DNA of 39,067 nt from Verrucomicrobiales bacterium. Its GTDB lineage: Bacteria > Verrucomicrobiota > Verrucomicrobiia > Verrucomicrobiales > V1-33. Within the stretch, counting starts at the first letter, position 1; every line of letters starts with the position of its first letter. Positions 17,405 to 25,646 of this stretch are shown here, piece by piece. A program made the translations under genes and the position numbers. The stretch lies in contig JAGNEJ010000043.1 in the NCBI GenBank assembly GCA_018003315.1, positions 1 through 39,067 of the forward strand, read 5' to 3'. Under the pieces are notes generated by a model that was given only the letters and a program-made list of their open reading frames with translations, ran no database searches and was not told the DNA's origin.

Positions 17405-20400
17405 TCAGGCTTCCGCAGCCCGGTTCTTTCTGCGGAAAAATCGTCCGTGGCTCCAGTCATCGAAAATGGAGTAGGCGACCGGCGTGACCAGCAGGGAAAG
17501 CAGCAGGCAGAGCATCTGGCCGCCAATGATGATTTTGGCCATGGATGCGCGGCCGGCCGAGCCGGGACCGTGTCCGAGGGCGATGGGGATCATGCTGGCG
17601 ACGAGCATCAGCGTCGTCATGAGGATGGGGCGCAGGCGGGCTTTGTTGGCCTGGAGGATGGCGTCCTCCCGGTGCACGCCGCGGCCGCGCAGGGTGTTGG
17701 TGTAGTCCACCTGGAGAATGCCGTTTTTCTTCACCATGCCGAAGAGCATGAAGATGCCGAAGATGGCGTAAATGTTCAGCGGCTCGTTCAGCGCGATCAT
17801 GGTGACCAGGGCAAAAGGCAGCGACAGCGGCACCGCCAGCAGAATGGCTACGGGCTGGACGAAATTTTCGAACTGTGCCGCCAGAATCATGTACATGAAG
17901 ATCATGGCCAGGGCGAAGGCCAGGAGGAAGTTTTGTGCCGTTTCCTGCAGGGTTTTTGCCCGTCCGGTAAAGACCACGGAATAGCCGGCGGGAAGGTTCA
18001 GTCCGGCGGCGATTTTCTGCACGTCGGCGACGGCATCCCCCAGCGCTTTGGCCGGAGTGAGGTTTCCCATGATGGTCACCTTGCGCTGGCGCTGGAAGCG
18101 GTCGATTTGGTTGGGACCGCGCGCCTCCTCAAAGCGGACGAAGGTTCCAAGTTCCACTTGTCCGGCATCGCCCGGAAGGCGCACCGCGATGTTCTCCAGC
18201 GCTTCCGTGGAACTGCGCGTGGCCAGGTCGGCGCGCAGCCAGACGTCGAAAAGGTCGTCGTTTTCACGGTAGGTTCCGACAATTTCGCCGCCTAACAAGG
18301 AGCGGAGCGTGCCTGCAATGTCCTCGACCTGCAGGTGAAACTGGCTGGCCTTTTCGCGGTCGATCACCGCCCGGATTTCCGGCTTGCGGTTGGAAAGGGC
18401 GGTGTCCACATCTTCGAGGCCCGGTGTCTGTTTGAGCTTGGCCATGATCTGGTCCGCATAGGTGATCAGGCTCTCCAGATCCGGTCCGACGAGGTTGAAC
18501 TGCAGGTCGGAATTGCGCCCGCCGCTGCTGATGTTGGAGAGCATCTGCACGCTGCTGCGGATGTCAGGGTACTGCTTCATGACGCCGCGGGCCATTCCCA
18601 TGGCCTGGAACTGCGTCCACCGGCGCGTTTTTCCCGTCAACTGCGACCACCAGCCGCCAACTTCGGGAAGGCGGCAGTAAATGCTGGCGATGGTGACGTC
18701 GCCCTCGCCCTTGCCGAGGCGTCCGGAGGTGTTTCCCATGGTTGTCAGGAGGGAATGGATCACCGGCTGTCCGTCGAACTGCAGCGCCTTGAGCCGGCCT
18801 TCGATCTCGCGGCACAGCTCGCCGGTGCGCTGCAGATCCGATCCTTCCGGAGTCTGGAGGGAGATTTCAAACTCGCTGGAATCATCCTGCGGCAGGAAGG
18901 TGAAGCGGGTCATTTTTGCCAGAAACGGGATGGTGGCAAAACAGGCGGCGGCGGTGAGGACCACCACCCAGCGGTGGCGCAGGCTCCAGCCCAGAATGCC
19001 CAGATACCGCCCGGACATCCAGCGCATGAACGGGCCGCCGTGCGCTTTTTTCTCCCGTTCCTTCTCCGTTCCGGCCTGGCGCAGGAAGCGGGCCGAAAGC
19101 ATGGGAGTCAGGGTGAACGATACAAAGAGCGAGACCATGATCGCAAAGGCCACGGTGACGCCATAGCTGGAAAAAAACCTGCCAACGCGCCCTTTCATGA
19201 AGGCCAGCGGCAGAAAGATGACCACCAGGGAAAGCGTCGTGGCCATCACCGCGAGGGCGATTTCCTTGGTGGCATAACTGGCGGCGCGGCGGCCTGACCA
19301 GCCTTTTTCCTCGATGGTGCGGTGGATGTTTTCCAGCACCACAATGGCGTCGTCGATGACGATGCCCACCGCGAACACCAGGCCGAGCATGGTGAAGTTG
19401 TTCAGCGTGTAGTCCATCGCCCGCATCAGCACGAAGGTGGAGACGATCGAGGATGGAATAGCGAGGCAGGCGATGAGCGTGCCGCGCCAGTCATGCATGA
19501 AAAAGAACGTCGTCAGCGCCACCAGCAGGGCGCCAAGCAGCAGGTGGAAGTTGATCTCCTCCAGCGAGCGCTTGATGAAGCGCGACTGGTCGCGGATCAC
19601 CTCCATTTTGAAATCCGGAGGGACGACTGCGCGCAGCTCGTCGAGCCGCTGCTGCACGCCTTCGATGACCTTGACCGTGTTGCTGCCCGACTGCTTGCGC
19701 ACCACCATGGTGACGCAGGGCTGTCCGTTGATGGTGGCGGCGCTGCGCGGTTCCTCCACGGCATCCGTGACCGTGGCCAGATCTTTCAGCAGCACAGGCT
19801 GTCCGGCGAAGTTGGCGACGATGAGGCTGTTGAAGTCATGCACGGCCCGCATCCGCCCCAGGGTGCGGACGACGAATTCCCGTGGGCTCTGGTTGAGGCG
19901 TCCGCCGGGCAGCTCGACGTTCTGTTTGAGCAGGGCGGAACGAATGTCGCCAACGGTGAGTTGGAAGGCCCGCAGTTTGTCAGGGTCGAGCGCCACCTGG
20001 ACCGCCCGGGTGCGTCCGCCAGCCATGGTGACCGCCCCGACATCCATCACGGTCTGCAGGCTCTGGCGGATGGTCTTGTCGGCGATGAGGGTGATTTCCT
20101 TGAGATCACGCGGCGCGGTGATGCTGACGGACATCACCGGCATGGCATCGAGGTCGAATTTGTCGATGATGGGCGTTTCGGTGCCCTGCGGCAGGCGGGA
20201 AAGGATGGTGTTGACCTTGTCGCGCACGTCCTGCGCGGCAATGTCCCGGTTCTTCTCCAGCAGGAACTGCACGGTGATCTGCGACACGCCTTCCGTCGTC
20301 GTGCTGCTGATTTCATCGATGCCCTGAATGGTGTTGATGATTTCCTCCAGCGGCTTGGTCACGCTGGTTTCCATTTCCTCTGGCGCCGCACCGCGCAGCG

Positions 20401-20599
20401 TGGTGGTCACGGTGATGACTGGCAGTTCCACGTTGGGAAACTGGTCCACGCCGATCTCGCGAAAGGAAAACCAGCCCAGGATCACCAGGAAGAGGTTGAT
20501 CATGGTGGCAAACACCGGGCGGCGGATGCAGACATCCGCGATGCCAATGCCGCGGGATTCCGCAGGCGGCGGATCAGGAGTGGGAGGCGGTGCCGACAT
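17405..20599 (-). CDS. RND multidrug efflux pump permease (HAE1/AcrB type)
   Basis: 1064 residues from ATG 20599; the longer frame upstream of this is a shadow of the adaptor gene. The Pro-rich cytoplasmic start (PPPTPDPPP) precedes the family N-terminus CIRRPVFATMINLFLVILG. The periplasmic porter domain begins QFPNVELPVITV. Proton-relay residues are present: the Asp pair in helix 4 (GIVIDDAIVVLENIHR) and the helix-10 Lys (FGMVKKNGILQVDY). Length and the twofold layout of large periplasmic loops fit inner-membrane drug/proton antiporters of the AcrB/MexB group. The ATG overlaps the adaptor's TGA by one base, so translation is probably coupled. With the adaptor, divergent channel and TetR it forms a complete tripartite pump. 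The substrate is unknown. Confidence 0.96.
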   Translation of the reverse strand: MSAPPPTPDPPPAESRGIGIADVCIRRPVFATMINLFLVILGWFSFREIGVDQFPNVELPVITVTTTLRGAAPEEMETSVTKPLEEIINTIQGIDEISSTTTEGVSQITVQFLLEKNRDIAAQDVRDKVNTILSRLPQGTETPIIDKFDLDAMPVMSVSITAPRDLKEITLIADKTIRQSLQTVMDVGAVTMAGGRTRAVQVALDPDKLRAFQLTVGDIRSALLKQNVELPGGRLNQSPREFVVRTLGRMRAVHDFNSLIVANFAGQPVLLKDLATVTDAVEEPRSAATINGQPCVTMVVRKQSGSNTVKVIEGVQQRLDELRAVVPPDFKMEVIRDQSRFIKRSLEEINFHLLLGALLVALTTFFFMHDWRGTLIACLAIPSSIVSTFVLMRAMDYTLNNFTMLGLVFAVGIVIDDAIVVLENIHRTIEEKGWSGRRAASYATKEIALAVMATTLSLVVIFLPLAFMKGRVGRFFSSYGVTVAFAIMVSLFVSFTLTPMLSARFLRQAGTEKEREKKAHGGPFMRWMSGRYLGILGWSLRHRWVVVLTAAACFATIPFLAKMTRFTFLPQDDSSEFEISLQTPEGSDLQRTGELCREIEGRLKALQFDGQPVIHSLLTTMGNTSGRLGKGEGDVTIASIYCRLPEVGGWWSQLTGKTRRWTQFQAMGMARGVMKQYPDIRSSVQMLSNISSGGRNSDLQFNLVGPDLESLITYADQIMAKLKQTPGLEDVDTALSNRKPEIRAVIDREKASQFHLQVEDIAGTLRSLLGGEIVGTYRENDDLFDVWLRADLATRSSTEALENIAVRLPGDAGQVELGTFVRFEEARGPNQIDRFQRQRKVTIMGNLTPAKALGDAVADVQKIAAGLNLPAGYSVVFTGRAKTLQETAQNFLLAFALAMIFMYMILAAQFENFVQPVAILLAVPLSLPFALVTMIALNEPLNIYAIFGIFMLFGMVKKNGILQVDYTNTLRGRGVHREDAILQANKARLRPILMTTLMLVASMIPIALGHGPGSAGRASMAKIIIGGQMLCLLLSLLVTPVAYSIFDDWSHGRFFRRKNRAAEA
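17411..17437. terminator. 8-bp hairpin at the convergent mutM / RND ends
   Basis: Arms 17411-17418 (ttccgcag) and 17430-17437 are exact complements with an 11-nt loop. They lie 22 nt after the mutM stop and inside the last codons of the RND gene. There is no T-run on either strand, so a terminator role for mutM is only possible. Confidence 0.3.
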
Positions 20600-21711
20600 C
20601 AGTTTTTCCCAGGTTGGATGATCTGCACCGCTGAACCCTCCACCAGCTTGCCCTGCCCGCTGGTGACCACCGATTCCCCCTCTTTGAGTCCGGTTAGGAT
20701 TTCCTGCACTCCGCCGCGCATTCTTCCCACGGTGACCTGGCGCGCTTCGGCATGGGTTCCGTTGGCGACAAACACCTTGGTCACACCCGCATAACTGATG
20801 ACGGCCTCCAAAGGCACGGCCGGCACCGGAGCGCCGGGACCCAGCACCAGTTTTCCGCGGGCAAAGGTGCTGGCCTTGAGCGCGAGGTCCTCGTTGCGCA
20901 CCAGGGCTCCCACGTTGAAGGCCCTGGAAGCCGTGGTGACCATGGGGCTGATCAGATACACCTTGCCGGAAAATTCGCGGCCTGGGTAATTGTCCACGTT
21001 GAAGGTGACCGGAAGTTCGACTTTCACGTCGGACCCGAACCGTTCCGGCACCTGGAAAATGAACTTCAGGACCTTGTCGTTCACGATGTCGAAGAGCGGC
21101 GCACCGATCTTGACGAAGTCGCCCTTGCTGATGATGCGCTGGGCGATGGTACCGTCGAAGGGAGCTTTGATCCGGCAGTGTTCCAGGTTCAGCCGCGCCA
21201 GCGCCACCGAGCTTTCCGCGGCCTTCACCTCGGCTTCCCACTGGGCGACAGACGTGCGGGACTTGTCGAGTTCGTTGGCGGCCAGCGCTCCCTTGTCAGG
21301 AACCTTCAGCGCCCGGTCGTAGTTCAGCCGGGCATTTTCCAACTGTGCGGCGGCGCGCCCCACGCTTGCTTCCGCCTGTTGCAGTTGTGCGGCATAGGTG
21401 GTGGAGACAATCACCGCCAGCTCCTGTCCCGCGGTGACCCGTTGGCCAAATTCCACAAAGGTTTTTTCCACCGATCCCTCCACCTCCGCACCGAGGGTCG
21501 CTTCATCCTTGGGAAAGAGCGTGCCGATGATCTCCACTTCCCGGTCCCAAGTCACCGTGGAGACCGGCTGGACCGCGACCCTTGCCGTTTCCGTGGTGCC
21601 CGCGGCCTTCTCCGCGGGCGGTTGATGGCAGGAACAGAACCCCAGCAAGGGCAGGAGAACGGTGGACAGCCAGCGACGGGCAGTTTGGCGGAAGGTGCAG
21701 GCGGTGTTCAT
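20599..21711 (-). CDS. RND efflux periplasmic adaptor (membrane fusion protein)
   Basis: 370 residues. The N-terminus is an export signal ending LLGFCSCHQPPAE. The Cys residues suggest a lipoprotein like AcrA, although the lipobox is not canonical. Family features follow in order: first beta-barrel/lipoyl strand (VSTVTWDREVEIIGTL), lipoyl half-motif (EGSVEKTFVEFGQRVTAGQELA), alpha-hairpin of heptad-like repeats (QLQQAEASVGRAAAQLENARLNYDRAL, about 110-180), second lipoyl half (CRIKAPFDGTIAQRIISKGDFV), then beta-barrel and membrane-proximal domains. It links the inner-membrane pump to the outer-membrane channel. It starts one base after the TetR stop and its own stop overlaps the pump start, so tetR-adaptor-pump is one translationally coupled operon. 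Confidence 0.95.
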   Translation of the reverse strand: MNTACTFRQTARRWLSTVLLPLLGFCSCHQPPAEKAAGTTETARVAVQPVSTVTWDREVEIIGTLFPKDEATLGAEVEGSVEKTFVEFGQRVTAGQELAVIVSTTYAAQLQQAEASVGRAAAQLENARLNYDRALKVPDKGALAANELDKSRTSVAQWEAEVKAAESSVALARLNLEHCRIKAPFDGTIAQRIISKGDFVKIGAPLFDIVNDKVLKFIFQVPERFGSDVKVELPVTFNVDNYPGREFSGKVYLISPMVTTASRAFNVGALVRNEDLALKASTFARGKLVLGPGAPVPAVPLEAVISYAGVTKVFVANGTHAEARQVTVGRMRGGVQEILTGLKEGESVVTSGQGKLVEGSAVQIIQPGKN

Positions 21712-21712
21712 G

Positions 21713-22303
21713 TCAGGCGCGGGCTCCCATCAGGAAAAGTTCCACCACGCGCAGCGCCCGGCTGCGGTCGAGTTTTCCGGAGTTGGACAGCAGGGTGAGG
21801 CGAATGGGATGGGTGATGGCTCCAAAAAAAGCTTCGGCCAACTCGGACGCCTTGAAATGCGCGGTCAGTTCGCCCGCCAGTTGGCCCGCCCTGATGACGT
21901 CTCCAAGCAGGTGGAACAGGCGCTGGCGTTTGGCCATGTCGTACACGCCCGGAGGCAGTTCCTCCGGAGCTGCGAAAGCGGAGGAAATGATCAGGCGGAT
22001 CAAATCCTTGTTGCGCACGGAAAAATCAAACATCGCCGCCGCGATTTCGCCAAGCTGGCTGCGGCTTCCGGACACGCTCCGGCTGCTTTCCGCAATGATC
22101 CGGTAAGATTCATCCTGGGCCTGGTCCAGAATGGCACGAAACAGCCCCGCCTTGCTCCCGAAATAATAATACAGCGTCGGCTTGGAAAGCCCGGTCGCCC
22201 CCAGAATGTCCTGCACCGACGTGCCCGCATAGCCCCGGCTGGCAAACGCGGCCGTCGCCGAAGCCAGCACCGCATCACGCGAATTTGTAGCTGTTGCAGA
22301 CAT
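21713..22303 (-). CDS. TetR/AcrR-family repressor of the efflux module
   Basis: 196 residues. The N-terminal helix-turn-helix is typical: AVLASATAAFASRGYAGTSV, then DILGATGLSKPTLYYYFGSKAGLF (about 10-57). The C-terminal ligand-binding part is helical and family-variable, with a TetR_C-like segment around AEAFFGAITHPIRLTLL. It is the first gene of the operon with adaptor and pump, as is common for local repressors. A 14-nt palindrome ends 15 nt before its ATG, inside the region shared with the divergent outer-membrane channel gene. It most likely represses itself, the pump operon and the channel, and is released by an unknown ligand. Confidence 0.93.
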   Translation of the reverse strand: MSATATNSRDAVLASATAAFASRGYAGTSVQDILGATGLSKPTLYYYFGSKAGLFRAILDQAQDESYRIIAESSRSVSGSRSQLGEIAAAMFDFSVRNKDLIRLIISSAFAAPEELPPGVYDMAKRQRLFHLLGDVIRAGQLAGELTAHFKASELAEAFFGAITHPIRLTLLSNSGKLDRSRALRVVELFLMGARA

Positions 22304-22310
22304 GGAAAAC

Positions 22311-22338
22311 TTGATTTCTACCGAACGGTAGGTATGTT
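22311..22338 (+). promoter_or_regulatory. candidate promoter of the outer-membrane channel gene
   Basis: -35 TTGATT (22311-22316) and -10 TATGTT (22333-22338) have a 16-nt spacer that contains the palindromic operator at 22318-22331. The -10 matches four of six consensus positions. The prediction is by eye. Confidence 0.35.
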
Positions 22339-22342
22339 TGAA
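22315..22342 (-). promoter_or_regulatory. candidate promoter of the tetR-adaptor-pump operon
   Basis: On the minus strand, -35 TTCAAA (22342-22337) and -10 TAGAAA (22320-22315) are separated by 16 nt, interleaved with the plus-strand promoter and overlapping the palindrome. The predicted leader is only about 5 nt before ATG 22303. Low-confidence prediction. Confidence 0.3.
22318..22331. promoter_or_regulatory. palindromic TetR-type operator
   Basis: ctaccgaacggtag: two perfect 6-nt arms around a 2-nt centre. It lies in the 141-nt divergent region between tetR and the outer-membrane channel gene, 15 nt from the tetR start. Position and symmetry fit a TetR-family operator able to block transcription in both directions. 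Confidence 0.6.
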
Positions 22343-22444
22343 CCGATGTCAACCGCGCAGCAGAGGAAAATCAGTTGTCACCTGAGTTCCATGGCTAGCG
22401 TATGCGGGCGTCACGGTCCGGCTCACCCCTGTTTTTTTTGCCTC

Positions 22445-23854
22445 ATGAAATTCCTGTTTGCACTGTTCATTCTGCCGTTTGGTTTTGTCGCCGGGGCGGA
22501 GACGCCTGGCCGTTTTGCCCGGCAGGCTCCGATGCCTGCTGTGGATTTCAGCACCTGGTGGAAAGCGTTCGGCGATGCGCCGTTGAACCGGCTGGTGGAG
22601 GCGGCGCTGGCTGGAAATCCCAGTCTGCTGGTCGCGGAAGCGCGGGTGCGGGAGGCGCGGCAGAAGCGCCTGGCTGCCGCGGGGGACTGGTGGCCGCAGG
22701 TCAGGGGAAGCGGCGGCATCATGCGCGACCAGCAGAGCGGCGGCAGCCGGTTTGGCGGATTTGCGGGATTTGCCGCACCGCAGACCATGTATGATGCGGG
22801 GCTCGATGCGAGCTGGGAAATCGACGTATTCGGGCGCATCCGCTACAGCGTGAAGGCAGCCGCGGCGGATGCCCAGGCCGCGGAGGAGGCGCGGCGGGAT
22901 GTGCTGATCTCCCTGCTGGCGGAAGTGGCGGCCAACTACGTGGACCTTCGCGGACTCCAGCAGCAGCTCATCGTGCTGGAGGACAACATTGCCAGCCAGC
23001 AGAAAACCGTGGAACTAACCAAATCCAGGGTCAAGGCGGGACTGAGTCCGGAACTGGTGGTGGCACAGGCGGAAACGCTGCTGGCAAATTCCCGGGCGGC
23101 CGCTCCGTCGGTGGAGGCTGCCATCGCCGAGGCCATGCACCGGCTGGCCACCCTGACAGGAAAGCCTCCCGGAGCGCTCATTGCCGAGCTTTCGTCGCCG
23201 AAAGCCATTCCTGTCGGCGCCGCCACGGTTCCGGCGGGCCTGCCATCCGAGTTGCTGCTGCGCCGGCCAGATGTGCGCCGGGCGGAGAGAGAGTTTGCGG
23301 CTGCCAAGGCCCGGGTGGGAGCGGCCAGGGCCGAACGCCTGCCGCGGTTTACGATTTCCACCCAGGCGGGCTTTGAAAGTGCCGAGACCGGCACGTTGAT
23401 CGAGGAAAAAAGCAAGGAATGGAGCGTGGGTCCGCGCGTCAGCATCCCGCTCTTTACCGGAGGAAAACTGAAAGCCAATCAACGTGCGGCTGAAGCCGGG
23501 CGGGACCAAGCCCAGGCCGCCTGGGATCAGGCCGTGCTCACCGCGCTGGAAGACGTGGAATCCGCGTTGGTGGTTTACCGCAAAAGCCAGGAGCGCCTGA
23601 CCGCGCTGAACGATGCGGAGAAAGCCAGCAGCCGCGCCCTGCAACTGGCACAGGATCTCTACAAAAACGGACTGGGGGATTTTCTCAATGTGCTGGAGGC
23701 GCAGCGCTCCGTGCTGGCGGCACAGGAACAAGTGGTGGGAGCACGGCGCAGTGTCAGCCTCAACCTGGTCAAGCTCTACAAGGCGCTGGGCGGTGGATGG
23801 GAATCGGCAACCACCGTTCCACGGCCTGTTGATTCCGCATCGCGATCACGATGA
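22445..23854 (+). CDS. outer-membrane efflux channel (TolC/OprM/NodT family)
   Basis: 469 residues from ATG 22445; the longer frame upstream crosses the divergent promoter region and is not coding. A Sec signal peptide (MKFLFALFILPFGFVAGA) is followed by the NodT-family N-terminus (FSTWWKAFGDAPLNRLVEAAL). Two outer-membrane-factor repeats are visible: the first includes ASWEIDVFGRIRYSVKAAAADAQA; the second includes LPSELLLRRPDVRRAEREFAAAKARVGAARAERLP and VSIPLFTGGKLKANQRAA. Long helical segments rich in Ala, Gln and Glu form the periplasmic barrel. No lipobox Cys is seen, unlike many OprM-type proteins. It is divergent from tetR-adaptor-pump and should be the third component of that pump. Confidence 0.93.
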   Translation: MKFLFALFILPFGFVAGAETPGRFARQAPMPAVDFSTWWKAFGDAPLNRLVEAALAGNPSLLVAEARVREARQKRLAAAGDWWPQVRGSGGIMRDQQSGGSRFGGFAGFAAPQTMYDAGLDASWEIDVFGRIRYSVKAAAADAQAAEEARRDVLISLLAEVAANYVDLRGLQQQLIVLEDNIASQQKTVELTKSRVKAGLSPELVVAQAETLLANSRAAAPSVEAAIAEAMHRLATLTGKPPGALIAELSSPKAIPVGAATVPAGLPSELLLRRPDVRRAEREFAAAKARVGAARAERLPRFTISTQAGFESAETGTLIEEKSKEWSVGPRVSIPLFTGGKLKANQRAAEAGRDQAQAAWDQAVLTALEDVESALVVYRKSQERLTALNDAEKASSRALQLAQDLYKNGLGDFLNVLEAQRSVLAAQEQVVGARRSVSLNLVKLYKALGGGWESATTVPRPVDSASRSR

Positions 23855-23860
23855 CCATCG

Positions 23861-23952
23861 TCCCCGGAGGGATGGCAGATGAAAGCCCGGGGTTGAGCGC
23901 CAGCGATGCCCCCCGGAACAGAGCCAAAATGTGCAGCACCCTGCAAGGGTGC
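23861..23952. repeat. candidate dispersed GC-rich intergenic repeat
   Basis: A ccgggg/ccccgg stem (23887-23892 with 23911-23916) is followed by a perfect 7-bp hairpin with 3-nt loop (gcaccct at 23936-23942, agggtgc at 23946-23952). Its style, a CCCCGGAGGGATGGCAGAT lead-in and then a CCCGGGG stem, resembles repetitive intergenic elements I recall from planctomycete and verrucomicrobial genomes. Only one copy is in this window, so repetition is unproven. Confidence 0.35.
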
Positions 23953-23977
23953 CAGAAGCTGGGGTCCGGACCGAACG

Positions 23978-24000
23978 GGCACCCTTCCGGAGTGCCTTTT
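23978..24000 (+). terminator. weak terminator-like hairpin after the efflux channel gene
   Basis: ggcac (23978-23982) pairs with gtgcc (23992-23996) around a 9-nt loop, directly followed by tttt. It lies 123 nt after the channel stop codon. The stem is short and the T-run minimal. Confidence 0.3.
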
Positions 24001-24146
24001 GCATGGCATCGCCAGGAGGCTCGCTCAACCAGCGGCTCTTATCGGACAAGCCTCCGGCTGGCGTATTCCAGTCAGCCGACCCCTGCGTGCCGCGGTGGGT
24101 TGAGTGCAGTTTTCATTCCATTCAGCACTGGATAATTTTGCGAAAC

Positions 24147-24163
24147 TCTTTGAATTTCAAAGA
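24147..24163. promoter_or_regulatory. 17-nt AT-rich palindrome upstream of the PEP-CTERM gene
   Basis: tctttga and tcaaaga are perfect arms around att, 44 nt before the ATG, within the AT-rich segment that probably carries the promoter. It may be a repressor or activator site; the cognate regulator is unknown. Confidence 0.35.
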
Positions 24164-24207
24164 ATTTTATTGACGTTCTCTGACGGAATTGATACGGCCG
24201 AACCAGG

Positions 24208-25008
24208 ATGAAACCAATCCTTTCGCCGGTTTCGTTTGGGCTGCGGGCGGTTGCCTGCATTGCATTCGCAGGTGGATGTTTCGCCATCCGAAGCCAGGCT
24301 GCGGTGTTTTTGGATGTCACCTCGCTGACTCCCGGTCCCGCTGGAGTTGGGACGTTTTCAGGCACCTTGGGGGGCGTGACTGTCACCGGCACCATCTCCT
24401 CGTTGGGTGGTCCCCCTGCGTTTGGTTTCACTCCGGTTGGACCCGGTTCCGGAAGTTCAACGCTGGATGGCACCTCCCCGCAATTCAGCTATTCCCCCGT
24501 TTTCAGTCCCGCCGAGCCAGCCACGGATCGCGTGGGGTGGACCTACATGTCGGTGGCCGGCAATCTCGTCACCATCAGCTTCAGCGCACCGGTCACCGAT
24601 CCCGTGTTTCACGTCGCCAGCATGAGCGGGGTTGGCTTCCACTTTGGACCCACACCGGGCTTCACCAGCCTGACCTTGCTGGGCGGCAATCACGGTGCAG
24701 GCGACGGAGTGGACCCGGCGTTTGGCGGAGGGGCCTACAGTTTCGCTATGATTTGGGATCTCATTCCGCCAACGACCGACGCCACGCCTCCGGGCATGCC
24801 GCCGCCGGTCGCCGGTGATCGCTCCGCGTATGCCTCGGTGCGTATCAATGGCACGTTCTCGAGCCTTGCGTTCATCACCGACGGCATGGGATTTGGTGAC
24901 GATGGCAGCTTCACCCTTTCGCTCGTGCCGGAACCATCCGCGATGCTGCTCATGCTGGGGGGAATGGCGTTGTGCGGGTGCTTTTCGCGCCGCCGAAACG
25001 GTGCGTGA
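24208..25008 (+). CDS. PEP-CTERM sorting domain protein
   Basis: 266 residues. A Sec signal peptide (about 1-31, ending in the region CFAIRSQA) precedes a Gly/Thr/Ser-rich beta domain. The C-terminus is a textbook PEP-CTERM tail: VPEPS, a hydrophobic helix (AMLLMLGGMALCGCF) and the basic end SRRRNGA. Such tails are recognised and cleaved by an exosortase at the cytoplasmic membrane, in organisms that make extracellular polysaccharide. No exosortase gene is in this window. The start ATG has AGG 2 nt upstream (ccaggatg). The central domain has no recognised family, though its organisation is like other small PEP-CTERM surface proteins. An AT-rich leader with a palindrome precedes it. Confidence 0.92.
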   Translation: MKPILSPVSFGLRAVACIAFAGGCFAIRSQAAVFLDVTSLTPGPAGVGTFSGTLGGVTVTGTISSLGGPPAFGFTPVGPGSGSSTLDGTSPQFSYSPVFSPAEPATDRVGWTYMSVAGNLVTISFSAPVTDPVFHVASMSGVGFHFGPTPGFTSLTLLGGNHGAGDGVDPAFGGGAYSFAMIWDLIPPTTDATPPGMPPPVAGDRSAYASVRINGTFSSLAFITDGMGFGDDGSFTLSLVPEPSAMLLMLGGMALCGCFSRRRNGA

Positions 25009-25131
25009 CTCCGCTGCGAATGCGGCGGCAGCGCGAGCACTCGGTTTCGTTGAGAATGGCGCGAAAATCTTCGGGAGACATGGAATCCCCGCTGGACGCG
25101 GAACCCGTTCTGCATTTAGTCCCGCGCTGCC

Positions 25132-25635
25132 ATGTATCACATCAGCAGAAACGGCCAGCAGTCCGGTCCTCACACGGAAGAACAACTTCGCCAGATGGCA
25201 GCCTCCGGGCAGTTGCAGCCGCAGGATCTGACCTGGCGTCAGGGCGATGCCAACTGGCGTCCCGCGGCGGAAATTCCCGACCTTTTCCGCGGTCAACCGG
25301 CAATGCCTGCCTTGCCGCAACCCAATCTTTACGGACCGCCCGCGGCATCCACGCAGGTGCCCAGCTACATGGGGGTGCCCATTCCGAACTATCTGGTGCA
25401 GTCGATTCTAGTCACGGTGCTGTGCTGTCTGCCATTTGGCATCCCGGCCATTGTGTTTAGCAGTCAGGTCAATTCCAAGCAGGCGGCAGGAGACCTTGCC
25501 GGCGCCCAGGAATCCTCGCGGAAGGCTAGGTTCTGGTGCTGGATGGCCTTCTGGTTTGGTTTGGTTCCTCTCCTGCTGTGGCTGGTTGCCGCTGTGTTCG
25601 GCTCGGTCAGCTTCACCTCATCCCGGAACTTCTAA
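25132..25635 (+). CDS. GYF_2 (DUF4339) - CD225/dispanin fusion membrane protein
   Basis: 167 residues. Positions 1-50 are a GYF_2 domain (MYHISRNGQQSGPHTEEQLRQ, ending DLTWRQGDANWRPAAEIPDL). A Pro-rich linker follows (about 55-80). Positions 82-160 are a CD225/dispanin-type region with two membrane segments: NYLVQSILVTVLCCLPFGIP with the conserved Cys pair, then the loop QVNSKQAAGDLAGAQESSRKAR and a second helix FWCWMAFWFGLVPLLLWLVA. The loop is diagnostic of bacterial dispanin-like proteins, which share ancestry with eukaryotic interferon-induced transmembrane proteins. GYF-like domains bind proline-rich peptides, so a membrane adaptor role is plausible. The DUF2752 gene starts 11 nt downstream, a recurrent pairing. 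Confidence 0.92.
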   Translation: MYHISRNGQQSGPHTEEQLRQMAASGQLQPQDLTWRQGDANWRPAAEIPDLFRGQPAMPALPQPNLYGPPAASTQVPSYMGVPIPNYLVQSILVTVLCCLPFGIPAIVFSSQVNSKQAAGDLAGAQESSRKARFWCWMAFWFGLVPLLLWLVAAVFGSVSFTSSRNF

Positions 25636-25646
25636 CCTGCGCCGCC

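Larger units (their letters stand above)
23855..24207. other. 353-nt intergenic region with hairpins and an AT-rich promoter zone
   Basis: No credible gene. The first 150 nt are GC-rich and contain several short inverted repeats (23887-23916, 23936-23952, 23978-23996). The last 100 nt are AT-rich and should hold the promoter of the PEP-CTERM gene. TTGACG at 24170-24175 could be a -35, but no good -10 follows. Confidence 0.5.

Noticed and set aside
19322-20794. 490-codon plus-strand frame, and a 320-codon one at 18335-19297
   Set aside because: Both are antisense to the RND pump, which is fully motif-supported. The products are His/Asp/Glu/Gln-rich shadows.
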